64,000 nt of DNA from Cognatishimia sp. F0-27 (GTDB lineage: Bacteria; Pseudomonadota; Alphaproteobacteria; Rhodobacterales; Rhodobacteraceae), in the NCBI RefSeq assembly GCF_020667845.1, contig NZ_JAFMPQ010000027.1, positions 1 through 64,000 of the forward strand, written 5' to 3'. Below are positions 7,523 through 16,054 of this stretch, one piece after another. The position numbers and the translations under genes were made by a program. How positions within the stretch are numbered: the stretch's first letter is position 1; every line of letters starts with the position of its first letter. A model generated the notes under the pieces. The model was not told the DNA's origin. It saw only the letters and a program-made list of their open reading frames with translations, and did not search any database.

Positions 7523-8683
7523 TCAGGCGGCCAGCTTGCCGCCCAGTCTGGTCAACATCTCAAGACAGCGGACAAGCTGCTCTTCTGCAAGATATTCATC
7601 AGGCTTGTGGGCCTGCGAGATCGAGCCCGGGCCACAGACGACCACATCCATGCCAAGCGCTTGAAAGATGCCCGCCTCCGTCCCGAAGGCGACGACATCG
7701 GCACTGTCGCTGCATGTCAGTTCCGCAAGAATGCGCCGTGCTTCATTGCCCGGCACGGGTTCCAACCCATCCACCTCGCCGATGACCTCCGTATGGATCC
7801 GGGCCTCGGGGCAGACCGCCTGCATCTGCGGCAAAAGGATCTCATGCACATAGGTTCGCAGATCCTCGCGCACAAAGGCGCCATCATTTGCCTGCACGGG
7901 GCGCATTTCCCATTCGACGATGGCGTGATCCGCGATGACGTTATGCGCGATCCCGCCATGCAACGCGCCCGTGTTGATCGTGGTCCAGGGCGGATCAAAC
8001 CGGCTGGTTTTCGGCGCACGCGCCTTGAGGATTTCGCGCAGTTCCATCAGGCGCGCGACATAGCGCACGGCATATTCCACCGCGTTGACACCCTGATCCG
8101 GCGCGGAACCATGCCCGGCAAGCCCCTCGAAATGGGTCGTATATTCACAACAGCCCTTGTGCCCCTCGATGATCCGCATCTCCGTGGGCTCGCCGATGAT
8201 CGCAACAGAGGGCGAAAGCCCCTTTGCACGCAGGCTGTCGGCCAGCGCTTGCGCCCCCACACAGCCGACCTCTTCTTCATAAGTGAAGGCGAAATGCACC
8301 GGCCGGTTTCGCACCACCTGCGCATAATAGGGAGCCATTGTGACCGCCGCCGCGATGAACCCCTTCATGTCACAGCTGCCGCGACCGAAAAGCTTGGCAT
8401 CCCGCCGGATCATGTCGAACGGATCATGCGTCCAGTCCTGATCCGTGACGGGAACCACATCGCTGTGCCCAGACAGCACGATCCCGCCATCGGCGTCCGG
8501 GCCGATGGTCGCAAAGAGGTTGGCCTTGCTGCCCTCTTCGTTGTGAAACAGATCAACCCGCGCTCCGGCGTCCTCAAGCCAGTTGGCGAGATTGGCAATC
8601 ATGTCGAGATTGCTGTCAGACGAGACCGTAGGAAACGCGATAAGCTCATTCAAAAGCGAAATGGTGTCTTCTAGCTGATCCAT
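7523..8683 (-). CDS. M20 family deacylase, ArgE-like (acetylornithine deacetylase family)
   Basis: A 386-residue zinc peptidase-fold deacylase. The start at MDQLEDT lies 1 bp after the stop of the upstream gene; a longer frame would run into that gene. The M20 metal and catalytic motifs are present: GHSDVVPV, GRGSCDMKG, the Glu pair in YEEEVGCVG, GEPTE and the C-terminal QAHKPDEY. Members remove N-acyl groups from amino acids. It is directly coupled to a DoeA/creatinase-like hydrolase, so its natural substrate is more likely an N-acetyl intermediate (for example N-acetyl-diaminobutyrate) than acetylornithine, but this is inference. Confidence 0.85.
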   Translation of the reverse strand: MDQLEDTISLLNELIAFPTVSSDSNLDMIANLANWLEDAGARVDLFHNEEGSKANLFATIGPDADGGIVLSGHSDVVPVTDQDWTHDPFDMIRRDAKLFGRGSCDMKGFIAAAVTMAPYYAQVVRNRPVHFAFTYEEEVGCVGAQALADSLRAKGLSPSVAIIGEPTEMRIIEGHKGCCEYTTHFEGLAGHGSAPDQGVNAVEYAVRYVARLMELREILKARAPKTSRFDPPWTTINTGALHGGIAHNVIADHAIVEWEMRPVQANDGAFVREDLRTYVHEILLPQMQAVCPEARIHTEVIGEVDGLEPVPGNEARRILAELTCSDSADVVAFGTEAGIFQALGMDVVVCGPGSISQAHKPDEYLAEEQLVRCLEMLTRLGGKLAA

Positions 8684-8684
8684 A

Positions 8685-9869
8685 TCAGTCCTTAACGAAA
8701 AGCTGCCGCGGCACGGTGCACAGGGCTTCCGCCGCGCCAGTCTCCCTGATGAGAATCGTCTCGGTGGTTTCAAGCCCCCAATCGTCCATCCAGAGGCCCG
8801 GCATGAAATGAAAGGTCATGCCCGGTTCAAGCACCGTCTCGTCGCTCGCGCGCAGGCTGATCGTCCGCTCTCCCCAGTCGGGCGGATAGCTGAGACCGAT
8901 CGGGTAGCCGCAGCGCCCGGTGCGATCAATCCCGGCGCGCGCCAATTCGGCGGTCAGCGCATTGGCGATGTCGCAGGCCCGGTTGCCCGCCCGGGCCGCC
9001 TCAAGCCCTGCTTCGAGCCCGGCGCTCAGCGCTTCGGAGGCGGCAAGCATCTCCGCCGGTGGCGTGCCAAGGTGAACAGTCCTGCAGCACGGCGCATGGT
9101 AGCGCCTGTAACAACCCGACAGTTCAAAGAATGTCGCCTCCCCGGTGCGCATCTCGTCGCCATTCCACGTCAGATGCGGCGCGGTTGCATCGAGCCCGGA
9201 CGGTGTCAACGGCACAATCGCGGGGTAATCGCCCCAATCGCCTCCAACGCCATAGGCGCTCGCCTGAAGGATGTCTCCCACAAGCTCGTTTTTGCGTTTG
9301 CCGGGCTCGGCCCGATCGATGGCGGTTGTCACGATCTTTTCAGAGATGCGCGCCGCGCGGCGGATGAAATCCAGTTCGGCATCAGACTTGACGGCCCGTT
9401 GCCAATTCACCAACGCCGTCGCATCTACGAATTCCGCCTCGGGCAGCGCCCGTGTCAGAACCTCGTGCGCCTTCGCAGAATAGTAATAGTTCTCCATCTC
9501 GATGCCGATCCGCGCGCGTTCGAAGCCACGGGCCTTGAGCAGCTCGGCAAGATCCTGCATCGGGTGGCGGGTCGTCGATTGCACAAAGGTATCCGCATAG
9601 CCGTGGATATGCGCCTCTTCCATCCAGACCGTGCGTTTGGCCCCGAACGCATCCATGAAACGGCCCCACCAATCCGGCGCGCCCTCCTGCCCCAGCAACA
9701 CGCCCTGATGGACATAGAAGGACCAGCCGTCATAGCCGGTCAGCCAGGCCTGGTTTGACGGATCCGTGACAAAAAGCACATCGACACCGGCCCGTTCCAT
9801 GGCGGTGCGGGTTTTGGCAATCCGACGCGCATATTCCGCATCACTGAATGGAGCATACCCCTTTGGCAT
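8685..9869 (-). CDS. M24 family hydrolase, ectoine hydrolase (DoeA)/creatinase-like
   Basis: A 394-residue protein of the pita-bread M24 fold. The start is the ATG at 9869 (MPKGYAPF) with AGGGAA upstream; the in-frame TTG just before it is less likely. Segments such as WLTGYDGWSFYVHQ, ALVNWQRAVKSDAE, CYRRYHAPCCRTVHLG and PIGLSYPPDWGERTISL resemble DoeA, which opens the ectoine ring. Creatinase is the sister alternative, and the neighbouring sarcosine/dimethylglycine dehydrogenase-like gene would fit it. The next gene is an M20 deacylase rather than the AstE-type DoeB known from Halomonas. The family is secure, the substrate is not. Confidence 0.8.
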   Translation of the reverse strand: MPKGYAPFSDAEYARRIAKTRTAMERAGVDVLFVTDPSNQAWLTGYDGWSFYVHQGVLLGQEGAPDWWGRFMDAFGAKRTVWMEEAHIHGYADTFVQSTTRHPMQDLAELLKARGFERARIGIEMENYYYSAKAHEVLTRALPEAEFVDATALVNWQRAVKSDAELDFIRRAARISEKIVTTAIDRAEPGKRKNELVGDILQASAYGVGGDWGDYPAIVPLTPSGLDATAPHLTWNGDEMRTGEATFFELSGCYRRYHAPCCRTVHLGTPPAEMLAASEALSAGLEAGLEAARAGNRACDIANALTAELARAGIDRTGRCGYPIGLSYPPDWGERTISLRASDETVLEPGMTFHFMPGLWMDDWGLETTETILIRETGAAEALCTVPRQLFVKD

Positions 9870-10207
9870 CAACAGGTTCCCTTGTTTTCAAACAGGTGGC
9901 GCGGGATTGATTGACCGGTGCGGCGGCCTCAACTCCAAGCCTAGACTTGCGCGCGGGTCTGCGCACGTCTTTTTGCGCGGCGACACTCTCTGTGTGCCGA
10001 ACGACACGGCATGCCTGAGACACTCCGAAAAGGCCACGCACAGGGGGTGCAAACGGGGCACGCACACGGGATACGCTCCGGCTGTGCTCTGGTCCGGTGC
10101 GCTCCTGATCATAGCCGGCGCACGCGAAAACGATGCCATTTCAGGTTCGAACCGCCTGCGTCAAAATCGGGGCTGATCGGCTGTCACGCTCCGACACGGG
10201 TTGCATG
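9870..10207. other. 338-bp intergenic region upstream of the M24 hydrolase gene
   Basis: No supported gene was found. It separates two leftward genes and must contain the promoter for the hydrolase-deacylase pair. No clear hairpin terminator or operator was recognised. Confidence 0.4.
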
Positions 10208-12676
10208 TCACTGTCTCATCTTCGCGCCGGTGGGATCGTAGAGCGCGCCGTCAACCACCTCCGCGTCATGGAGCTCGCCCAGAATCTCGACCTGAAGCCT
10301 GCGCCCCGGAGCCGCGTGCTCGGCAGCGACGTAGCCCATGGCCATGGATACCCCCAGACGATGACCATAGCCGCCGGATGATACGTAGCCCACCGCGACG
10401 CCGTCCCTCAGGATTGCCTCGTCACCGCTCACGTCGATCCCGTCCACGGCGATGGTCAGCGTGACCAGCCTCTGTTTCGGTCCAGCGGCGCGGATGGCTT
10501 GCGTGGCTGCCTTGCCAACAAAGTCTTTCTTCCAGTTGATGAACCCGTCCATCCCGGCGGCGACGGCATCAAAATCGGGGCGGTATTCCAGCGTCCAGAC
10601 GCCCCACCCCTTTTCAAGGCGCATCGACATCAGCGCCCGCGCCCCGTACCAGCGATAGCCCAGATCCGCACCGGCCGCCTCGATCGCTTCGGCAAGGCGC
10701 AAAAGAAAGGGCGGCTTGCAATAGATCTCATACCCCAGTTCCCCGGAGAAGCTGATCCGGTTCAGGATCACGGGCACGCCCCCCACAAAGGTCTGGCGCA
10801 GGTCACGGAATCGGAATGCCTCGGCACTCACGTCATCGCGGGTGAGCCGCGCCAACAGGGCGCGGGACTTCGGCCCGGACAACGCGATGCCGTGCCAATC
10901 GTCGGACATATTGGCATAGGCCACATCGGCAGGCAGATCCTTTTCGAACCACCGCCTGTGCGCTTCCTGCATCGCACCCGAGCCAAACAGCATGAAGTGA
11001 CCTTCAGCAAGACAGGCCACCGTCAGGTCACCGTAGAGTTTACCCCTCGGCGTGAGCATGGGGGTCAGCGTCAAGCGCCCCGGTTTCGGCAGATGACCAG
11101 CCAGCACATGATCCAGATAGGCGCGCGCGCCGGGGCCTTTGAATTCATGCTTGGCGAAATTGGCGATCTCGATCCCGCCCACGGCCTCCTGCACCGCATG
11201 CACCTCACGCGCGACGTAGTCATGGCTGCGATTGCGCTCGAAGGTCGGGGTTTCATGGGCATCCTGGGGGTCATCGGCAAACCAAAGCGCATGCTCAAGG
11301 CCAAAACTCTGCCCCATCAGCGCCCCCCGGGCGACGAGCCGATCATGGAGCGCCGTGGTCTTCTGCATCCGGCCCTTGGGCAAGGTCTCGTTCGGAAACG
11401 TCATCACGAAGCGGCGTTCGTAATTTTCGGACGATTTGATGGTGCCCCAATCCGGGGTCGCAAAATCGCCGAACCGCGCCACATCCATGGCCCAGACATC
11501 GATTGACGGCTCACCGTTGATCATCCATTCGGCCATGGTAAGCCCGACGCCGCCACCTTGACAGAAACCGGCCATGACCCCGACCGCAACCCAGTAGTTC
11601 TTCATCCCGGGCACCGGGCCAATCATCGGGTTTCCATCCGGACCGAAGGTGAAGGGACCGTTGATCATGTCCTTGATCCCCGCCTCCCCGATTGTCGGGA
11701 TGCGCTCGAAAGACATCTCCAACCGGTCCGCGATGCGATCGAGGTCGGGCGGCAACAGCTCATGACCGAAATCCCACGGTGTGCCGTGAACCTTCCAAGG
11801 CGTCGATTTGGGCTCATAGGTGCCGAGCAGCATGCCATGGCGCTCCTGACGGAAGTAGATATTGGCCTCGTAATCTATCCCCGCCGGAAGACGCCCGGCC
11901 TCGCCCATATCGGCCATGCGCTCCGCGATCACCGGGATCGTGTCGGTGATCAGGTAGTGATGCTCCATCGGCTGCACAGGCAGGTGCACACCCGTCATCT
12001 GCCCCACCTCCCGCGCCCAAAGGCCGCCGCAATTGACGATCTGTTCCGCGTTGATCATGCCCCGCGGCGTGCTCAGGTCCCATGACCCGTCCGGGCGCTG
12101 CGCAATCGCCGTGACGCCGCAATGCGTGAAATACTGCGCGCCATGCACGCGGGCGGCCTTGGCAAAGGCATAGGTGGCACCGGATGGATCAAGATCGCCG
12201 TCCTGGTCATCCCACAGGGCGGCATGGTAATGCCGAGGGTCGATCAGCGGGTGCCGCTCCGCCAGTTCTTTCGGCGAAATGAATTCCTGATCCAACCCCA
12301 TGTAGCGGGCTTTGGACCGCTCGCGCTTGAGATAGTCATACCATTCCTTCGTCGAGGCGGCATAGAACCCGCCCGTGATATGCAGGCCGACCGAATGGCC
12401 GGAGGTTTCCTCAATCTCCTTGTAGAGATCGATTGTATAGCTTTGCAGGCGCGAGATGTTGGGGTCGGAGCTGATGGTGTGGATCTGGCCCGCGGCGTGC
12501 CAGCTTGACCCGGAGGTCAGCTCATCGCGTTCTAGCAGCACCACGTCCTTCCAGCCGAATTTGGCGAGATGGAAGAGGATCGAACAGCCGACAACACCAC
12601 CCCCGATAATGGCGACCTTGGCATGGGATGGGAGCGGCTTGCCGGTGGCTGCTTCATCCTTCTGGATCTCGGGCAT
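10208..12676 (-). CDS. FAD-dependent dimethylglycine/sarcosine dehydrogenase-like protein with GcvT domain
   Basis: An 822-residue protein from the ATG at 12676 (MPEIQKDE), which has AGAGG 9 nt upstream; in-frame ATGs at 12685 and 12703 have worse spacing. An N-terminal DAO-type flavin domain (VAIIGGGVVGCSILFHL) carries WHAAG, the position of the covalent FAD histidine in dimethylglycine dehydrogenase. It is followed by an FAO_M-like middle region and a C-terminal GcvT/glycine-cleavage T domain, which in relatives passes the one-carbon unit to tetrahydrofolate. It probably demethylates an N-methylated glycine or betaine-derived amine. It is divergent from a LysR regulator, its likely controller. 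Confidence 0.88.
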   Translation of the reverse strand: MPEIQKDEAATGKPLPSHAKVAIIGGGVVGCSILFHLAKFGWKDVVLLERDELTSGSSWHAAGQIHTISSDPNISRLQSYTIDLYKEIEETSGHSVGLHITGGFYAASTKEWYDYLKRERSKARYMGLDQEFISPKELAERHPLIDPRHYHAALWDDQDGDLDPSGATYAFAKAARVHGAQYFTHCGVTAIAQRPDGSWDLSTPRGMINAEQIVNCGGLWAREVGQMTGVHLPVQPMEHHYLITDTIPVIAERMADMGEAGRLPAGIDYEANIYFRQERHGMLLGTYEPKSTPWKVHGTPWDFGHELLPPDLDRIADRLEMSFERIPTIGEAGIKDMINGPFTFGPDGNPMIGPVPGMKNYWVAVGVMAGFCQGGGVGLTMAEWMINGEPSIDVWAMDVARFGDFATPDWGTIKSSENYERRFVMTFPNETLPKGRMQKTTALHDRLVARGALMGQSFGLEHALWFADDPQDAHETPTFERNRSHDYVAREVHAVQEAVGGIEIANFAKHEFKGPGARAYLDHVLAGHLPKPGRLTLTPMLTPRGKLYGDLTVACLAEGHFMLFGSGAMQEAHRRWFEKDLPADVAYANMSDDWHGIALSGPKSRALLARLTRDDVSAEAFRFRDLRQTFVGGVPVILNRISFSGELGYEIYCKPPFLLRLAEAIEAAGADLGYRWYGARALMSMRLEKGWGVWTLEYRPDFDAVAAGMDGFINWKKDFVGKAATQAIRAAGPKQRLVTLTIAVDGIDVSGDEAILRDGVAVGYVSSGGYGHRLGVSMAMGYVAAEHAAPGRRLQVEILGELHDAEVVDGALYDPTGAKMRQ

Positions 12677-12849
12677 GGCGTTCATCCTCTTCTTTGCCGA
12701 CACCGCGTTTGCCTGTGAGCGCGCCGCATGCGCCGTCCGGGCGCGCCCCGCTGTGCGGCCTTACGCACCACCGATCCGGGGCCGCGCCTCCGCAACCGGG
12801 CCGACAGGCACCTGTCATGCATAGCGCGATCGATGCGGGCCTGTGACGG

Positions 12850-12862
12850 TTGATAAATTCAA
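12850..12862. promoter_or_regulatory. LysR-type T-N11-A box
   Basis: TTGATAAATTCAA is a 13-bp dyad (TTGA-N5-TCAA) of the classic T-N11-A form. It lies 22 bp before the lysR start and within the 207-bp region shared with the divergent FAD-oxidoreductase gene. It is a probable binding site of the adjacent LysR protein. Confidence 0.55.
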
Positions 12863-12883
12863 TGCTTTGGATAGTTTCAAATT

Positions 12884-13813
12884 ATGCAAAACCTTTGGTC
12901 TCATCTGGCATCACCCCGGCACCTCATGGTGTTCGAAGTCGCCGCAAGGCGCAGCTCCTTCACATTGGCCGCCCAAGAACTGAACGTTCAGCAACCGTCT
13001 GTCAGCGCCTCCATCAAGCAACTTGAGATGGCGCTTGGCGTATCGCTCTTTCAGAGAAGCCATCGTCGCATAAGTCTGACCCATGCGGGTGACCGGCTTT
13101 TCGCCGATGTGACCCGCGCCTTCAAACTGCTCGACGACGCCGCCACGACGATCCGGCAGACCGCAAACAGCGACCACGTCACCCTGAGCGCCTCGTCTGC
13201 GTTCAACCATTACTGGATGCTGCCGCGGCTGGGGCGGTTTCAACGCAACCATCCAGATATTGACCTGCGCCTGCAATCAAGCGACCGCGAGCCCGATCTG
13301 AACACCGAACCGATCAGCCTTGCCGTCCGCCTTGGCACGGGGCAATGGCCCGGATGCGACAGCGTCTTTCTGGCGGATGAGATCATCTACCCCGTGGCCG
13401 CACCGCGCGTGATGAAGGCGGCCGCCCCCCTGCACGCCGTTTCAGACCTGTTGCGCCAGCGCCTGATTCACCTCGAAGAACCCATTCGGGCACGCCCGTC
13501 CTGGGCGCAATGGTTCCGCCAGTTCGGCATTCACGAACAGCCCCCGCGCAGCGGCTTGCGTCTGAACGACTACGCGATGGTGCTTCAGGCCGCCTTGGCG
13601 GGCGAAGGGTTCGCCTTTGGCTGGCATCACGTTGTCGAGCCGCTCGTTCAACAAGACATGCTGGTTGCCCGCCCCGACTGGGCGTGGAAGACCGGGCGCG
13701 GGTTCTATCTCGTCTGGTCCAGGGAGCGCCCCCTTCAACCAAAGGCTCAGATCGTGCGCGACTGGGTGGCAAGCACACCGGCGACGCAGGATGCACCGTC
13801 CATCTTGCCTTAG
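12884..13813 (+). CDS. LysR-family transcriptional regulator (GcvA-like)
   Basis: A 309-residue LTTR. The N-terminal winged HTH (about 10-70: FTLAAQELNVQQPSVSASIKQLE) is followed by a substrate-binding domain. The opening residues (SPRHLMVFEVAARRSSFTLAA) and the IHLEE and AGEGFAFGW segments are typical of the GcvA/AmpR subgroup. It is divergently placed from the dimethylglycine-dehydrogenase-like gene with a T-N11-A box in between. It probably activates that gene in response to a methylated amine; the ligand is unknown. Confidence 0.9.
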   Translation: MQNLWSHLASPRHLMVFEVAARRSSFTLAAQELNVQQPSVSASIKQLEMALGVSLFQRSHRRISLTHAGDRLFADVTRAFKLLDDAATTIRQTANSDHVTLSASSAFNHYWMLPRLGRFQRNHPDIDLRLQSSDREPDLNTEPISLAVRLGTGQWPGCDSVFLADEIIYPVAAPRVMKAAAPLHAVSDLLRQRLIHLEEPIRARPSWAQWFRQFGIHEQPPRSGLRLNDYAMVLQAALAGEGFAFGWHHVVEPLVQQDMLVARPDWAWKTGRGFYLVWSRERPLQPKAQIVRDWVASTPATQDAPSILP

Positions 13814-13994
13814 CGGCAACGCATCAGGCGGAAGCGGCGCCGGTTCTGTCAGGAAAACCCGGTGTTGCGACGGGCTGTCCCCATCGAGTGGTCCGGTTTG
13901 AGTGTTGGTGCATGCTCGGCTTCCGGTCCCTCGCGACGATGCTTTCTGGCGCCGGTGATCGACAGCCCACGGCCCTGTGCGGTCAGCGCCATGC

Positions 13995-15839
13995 TCAGGT
14001 CCATTCCTCTTTGGAGATCTGCATCGTGCGCAGCCGGGAATAAAGCGTTGTTGGCTTGATCCCCAGCAACGCCGCTGCTCCCGTGCTGCCGGAGACCCGC
14101 CCACCCGTTTCACGCAACGCCGCAAGCGTGTTTTCGCGCGCCAAGGCCTGCATTTGCGCTTCTGTCCGGAACGCGGTGCTCGCGGACTGCTCCGGTGCTG
14201 CGCCCGCCATCTCGACAACCAGTTTGCGGTCTTGCGACACGATCGCCGCGCGCTCCATGACATTGTGCAATTCACGCACATTGCCCGGCCATTCGTAGGC
14301 TTGCAGCTGTTGCACCACGCCTTCGGTCAGCACAGGCTCGGGACGGTTCAGACGGGCGCACGCCAGCTTGAGCAGATGCACCGCCAGGAGCGGAATGTCT
14401 TCCTGCCGGTCGCGCAACGGCACGCAGGCGATTGGAAACACGTTGAGAAACAGATGCAGATCTTCGCGCAGCGTTGTCGAGCGGCGCGCCTGCGCGTCCG
14501 ACAAGGCCGTGGACGCAATCACGCGGATGTCGAGCGGCTTTTCGCGTGTGTCACCGATCCGGGTGACCGCCTTCGTTTGCAAAGCCGCCAGCAGCTTGCC
14601 CTGAATCTCGAAAGGCAGTTCTTCCACATCGTCAAGAAACAGCGTGCCGCCATGCGCCAGTTCGAGTTTGCCGGCCTTGTCGCGGGTCGCGCCGTTCGGA
14701 GCGCCGCGCACCTGCCCGAACAGCTCCGCCTCCACCTGCTCCGGGGAGACCGAGCTGCATTTGAAATGGATCAAGGGACGGCGCGCCCTTGGACTTGCCT
14801 TGTGGATCGCCGCCGCCACCAGCGATTTACCCGTTCCGGTTTCGCCGCTGATCAGCACGGTGGCTTCCGTTTTCGCCACGAGATCGATCCGGGTGATCGT
14901 CTGGCGGATCGCAGGAGAGACTCCGATGATGTCGTGATGCGCACGGGCCGTGGAAATGGCTTCCTGCAGATAGGCGTTTTCCTGTTCCAGCCTGTCACGC
15001 AGAGCAGCAACTTCCGAAAGCGCGTCCCGAAGCTTGCGCTCGTTTTCCTTGCGCTCGGTGATATCTCGAAAGATTACCACTGCTCCGGCGAGGATCTGCT
15101 GATCATAGATCGGCGTCGAGACGTATTCCACGCGGATCGGCTTGCCATCCTTTCGCCAGAACACCTCATCCTCGATACGATTGACCTGTTCGAACCGGAA
15201 AGAGCGGTAGATGGGACAATCATGCGACGGGTAAACCTCCCCGTTCAGATGATGATGGTGGATCATCGAATGAATGTCCTTGCCGAGCAGGTCCTCGATG
15301 GTCCAGCCGAGCATGTCTTGCGCGGCCCGGTTCACAAAGGTGGTTTTGCCCTCGGCGTTCACCCCGTAAATGCCCTCCCCCGCCGCGTTCAAAATCAGCT
15401 GGTTCTGGCGTTCCAGCTCCGCAAAGAAGGTTTCCGTGCGCTTCCATTCAATCAGGCCCGCGCGAAAGGTTTCCGCCGCGGCCGCCTGTTCGGCGCGGCG
15501 CTCCAGCTCGGTGAGGTCCGCGAGGCTCAGCATGATCCAGCCCGGCTTGCCTGTCACGGGACGCGCCATCAATTCACATTTGAGCCCGTGGCCACCCGGA
15601 CCGGTCAGGATGACGTCGCGCGTCCAGCCCGTTCCCCGGTGATCCACCTCATCGAGAAAGACCACGAATTGAGAGAGCGCTTTTCCAAGGTATCGGGAGA
15701 AGGGTTTTGGCTTGGCATCGGTGCTTCCGGCCAGCAGCCGGGCCGCTTCCGGGTTCCAGTCCACGACAAGATCCCGCGCGGTGTCCAGCACCAACGCCGG
15801 CTGGGGAAAAGCCGCCAAGAGAGAATCGGTTTTGTCCAT
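13995..15839 (-). CDS. AAA+ (NtrC-like) PAS-domain regulator next to the cyanate genes
   Basis: A 614-residue regulator. The ATG at 15839 (MDKTDS) has GAGG 8 nt upstream. It has two PAS-like regions (about 5-110 and 150-270), an AAA+ domain with Walker A GETGTGKS, and a C-terminal Fis-type HTH (SGSTGAAALLGIKPTTLYSRL). Its place next to cynABD-S recalls CynF, the enhancer-binding regulator of the Pseudomonas cyn genes. Two key motifs are degenerate: the sigma54-contact loop GAFTGA reads GAPNGA, and the Walker B Asp-Glu reads Asp-Asp (LFLDDVEE). It may therefore act without sigma54, as TyrR does. It is divergent from the transporter genes. Confidence 0.85.
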   Translation of the reverse strand: MDKTDSLLAAFPQPALVLDTARDLVVDWNPEAARLLAGSTDAKPKPFSRYLGKALSQFVVFLDEVDHRGTGWTRDVILTGPGGHGLKCELMARPVTGKPGWIMLSLADLTELERRAEQAAAAETFRAGLIEWKRTETFFAELERQNQLILNAAGEGIYGVNAEGKTTFVNRAAQDMLGWTIEDLLGKDIHSMIHHHHLNGEVYPSHDCPIYRSFRFEQVNRIEDEVFWRKDGKPIRVEYVSTPIYDQQILAGAVVIFRDITERKENERKLRDALSEVAALRDRLEQENAYLQEAISTARAHHDIIGVSPAIRQTITRIDLVAKTEATVLISGETGTGKSLVAAAIHKASPRARRPLIHFKCSSVSPEQVEAELFGQVRGAPNGATRDKAGKLELAHGGTLFLDDVEELPFEIQGKLLAALQTKAVTRIGDTREKPLDIRVIASTALSDAQARRSTTLREDLHLFLNVFPIACVPLRDRQEDIPLLAVHLLKLACARLNRPEPVLTEGVVQQLQAYEWPGNVRELHNVMERAAIVSQDRKLVVEMAGAAPEQSASTAFRTEAQMQALARENTLAALRETGGRVSGSTGAAALLGIKPTTLYSRLRTMQISKEEWT

Positions 15840-15890
15840 GTGCGCCACCTCGACCCCAAGCATAACGCTGCAATGCGGCAGAAGCTAACG

Positions 15891-15918
15891 ATATTTCGTA
15901 AATTATAATATTTCGTAA
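15891..15918. promoter_or_regulatory. tandem ATATTTCGTAA repeats, operator candidate for the cyanate regulator
   Basis: The 11-mer ATATTTCGTAA occurs at 15891-15901 and 15908-15918, 17 bp apart. Each copy is itself a near-dyad (ATTT-CGT-AAAT). They lie in the very AT-rich 215-bp region between the divergent regulator and cynA. A TTGACG -35-like element follows at about 15968 on the + strand; no clear TGGCAC-N5-TTGC sigma54 site was seen. Confidence 0.5.
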
Positions 15919-16054
15919 TTATGCACGAGGCAGTAAGGACATAAATCACTGTTAATATTACACTTTACTTGACGCCCAAATTTTGTGCGCCGGGTTTCAT
16001 CCATGCGGTCTGTCTTCCATCATGGGGTCAACAACTCCGACAGAGGGAAGTCCC

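Noticed and set aside
7241-8674. Open frame of 477 codons on the + strand
   Set aside because: Antisense shadow of the M20 deacylase gene, with Arg/His-rich low-complexity composition.
13977-15908. Open frame of 643 codons on the + strand
   Set aside because: It lies opposite the AAA+ regulator, which has intact PAS, AAA+ and Fis-type HTH patterns; the + frame is Arg/His-rich with no recognisable domain.
15840-16054. Sigma54 promoter before cynA
   Set aside because: No TGGCAC-N5-TTGC-like sequence was found; only a TTGACG -35-like element and the ATATTTCGTAA repeats.
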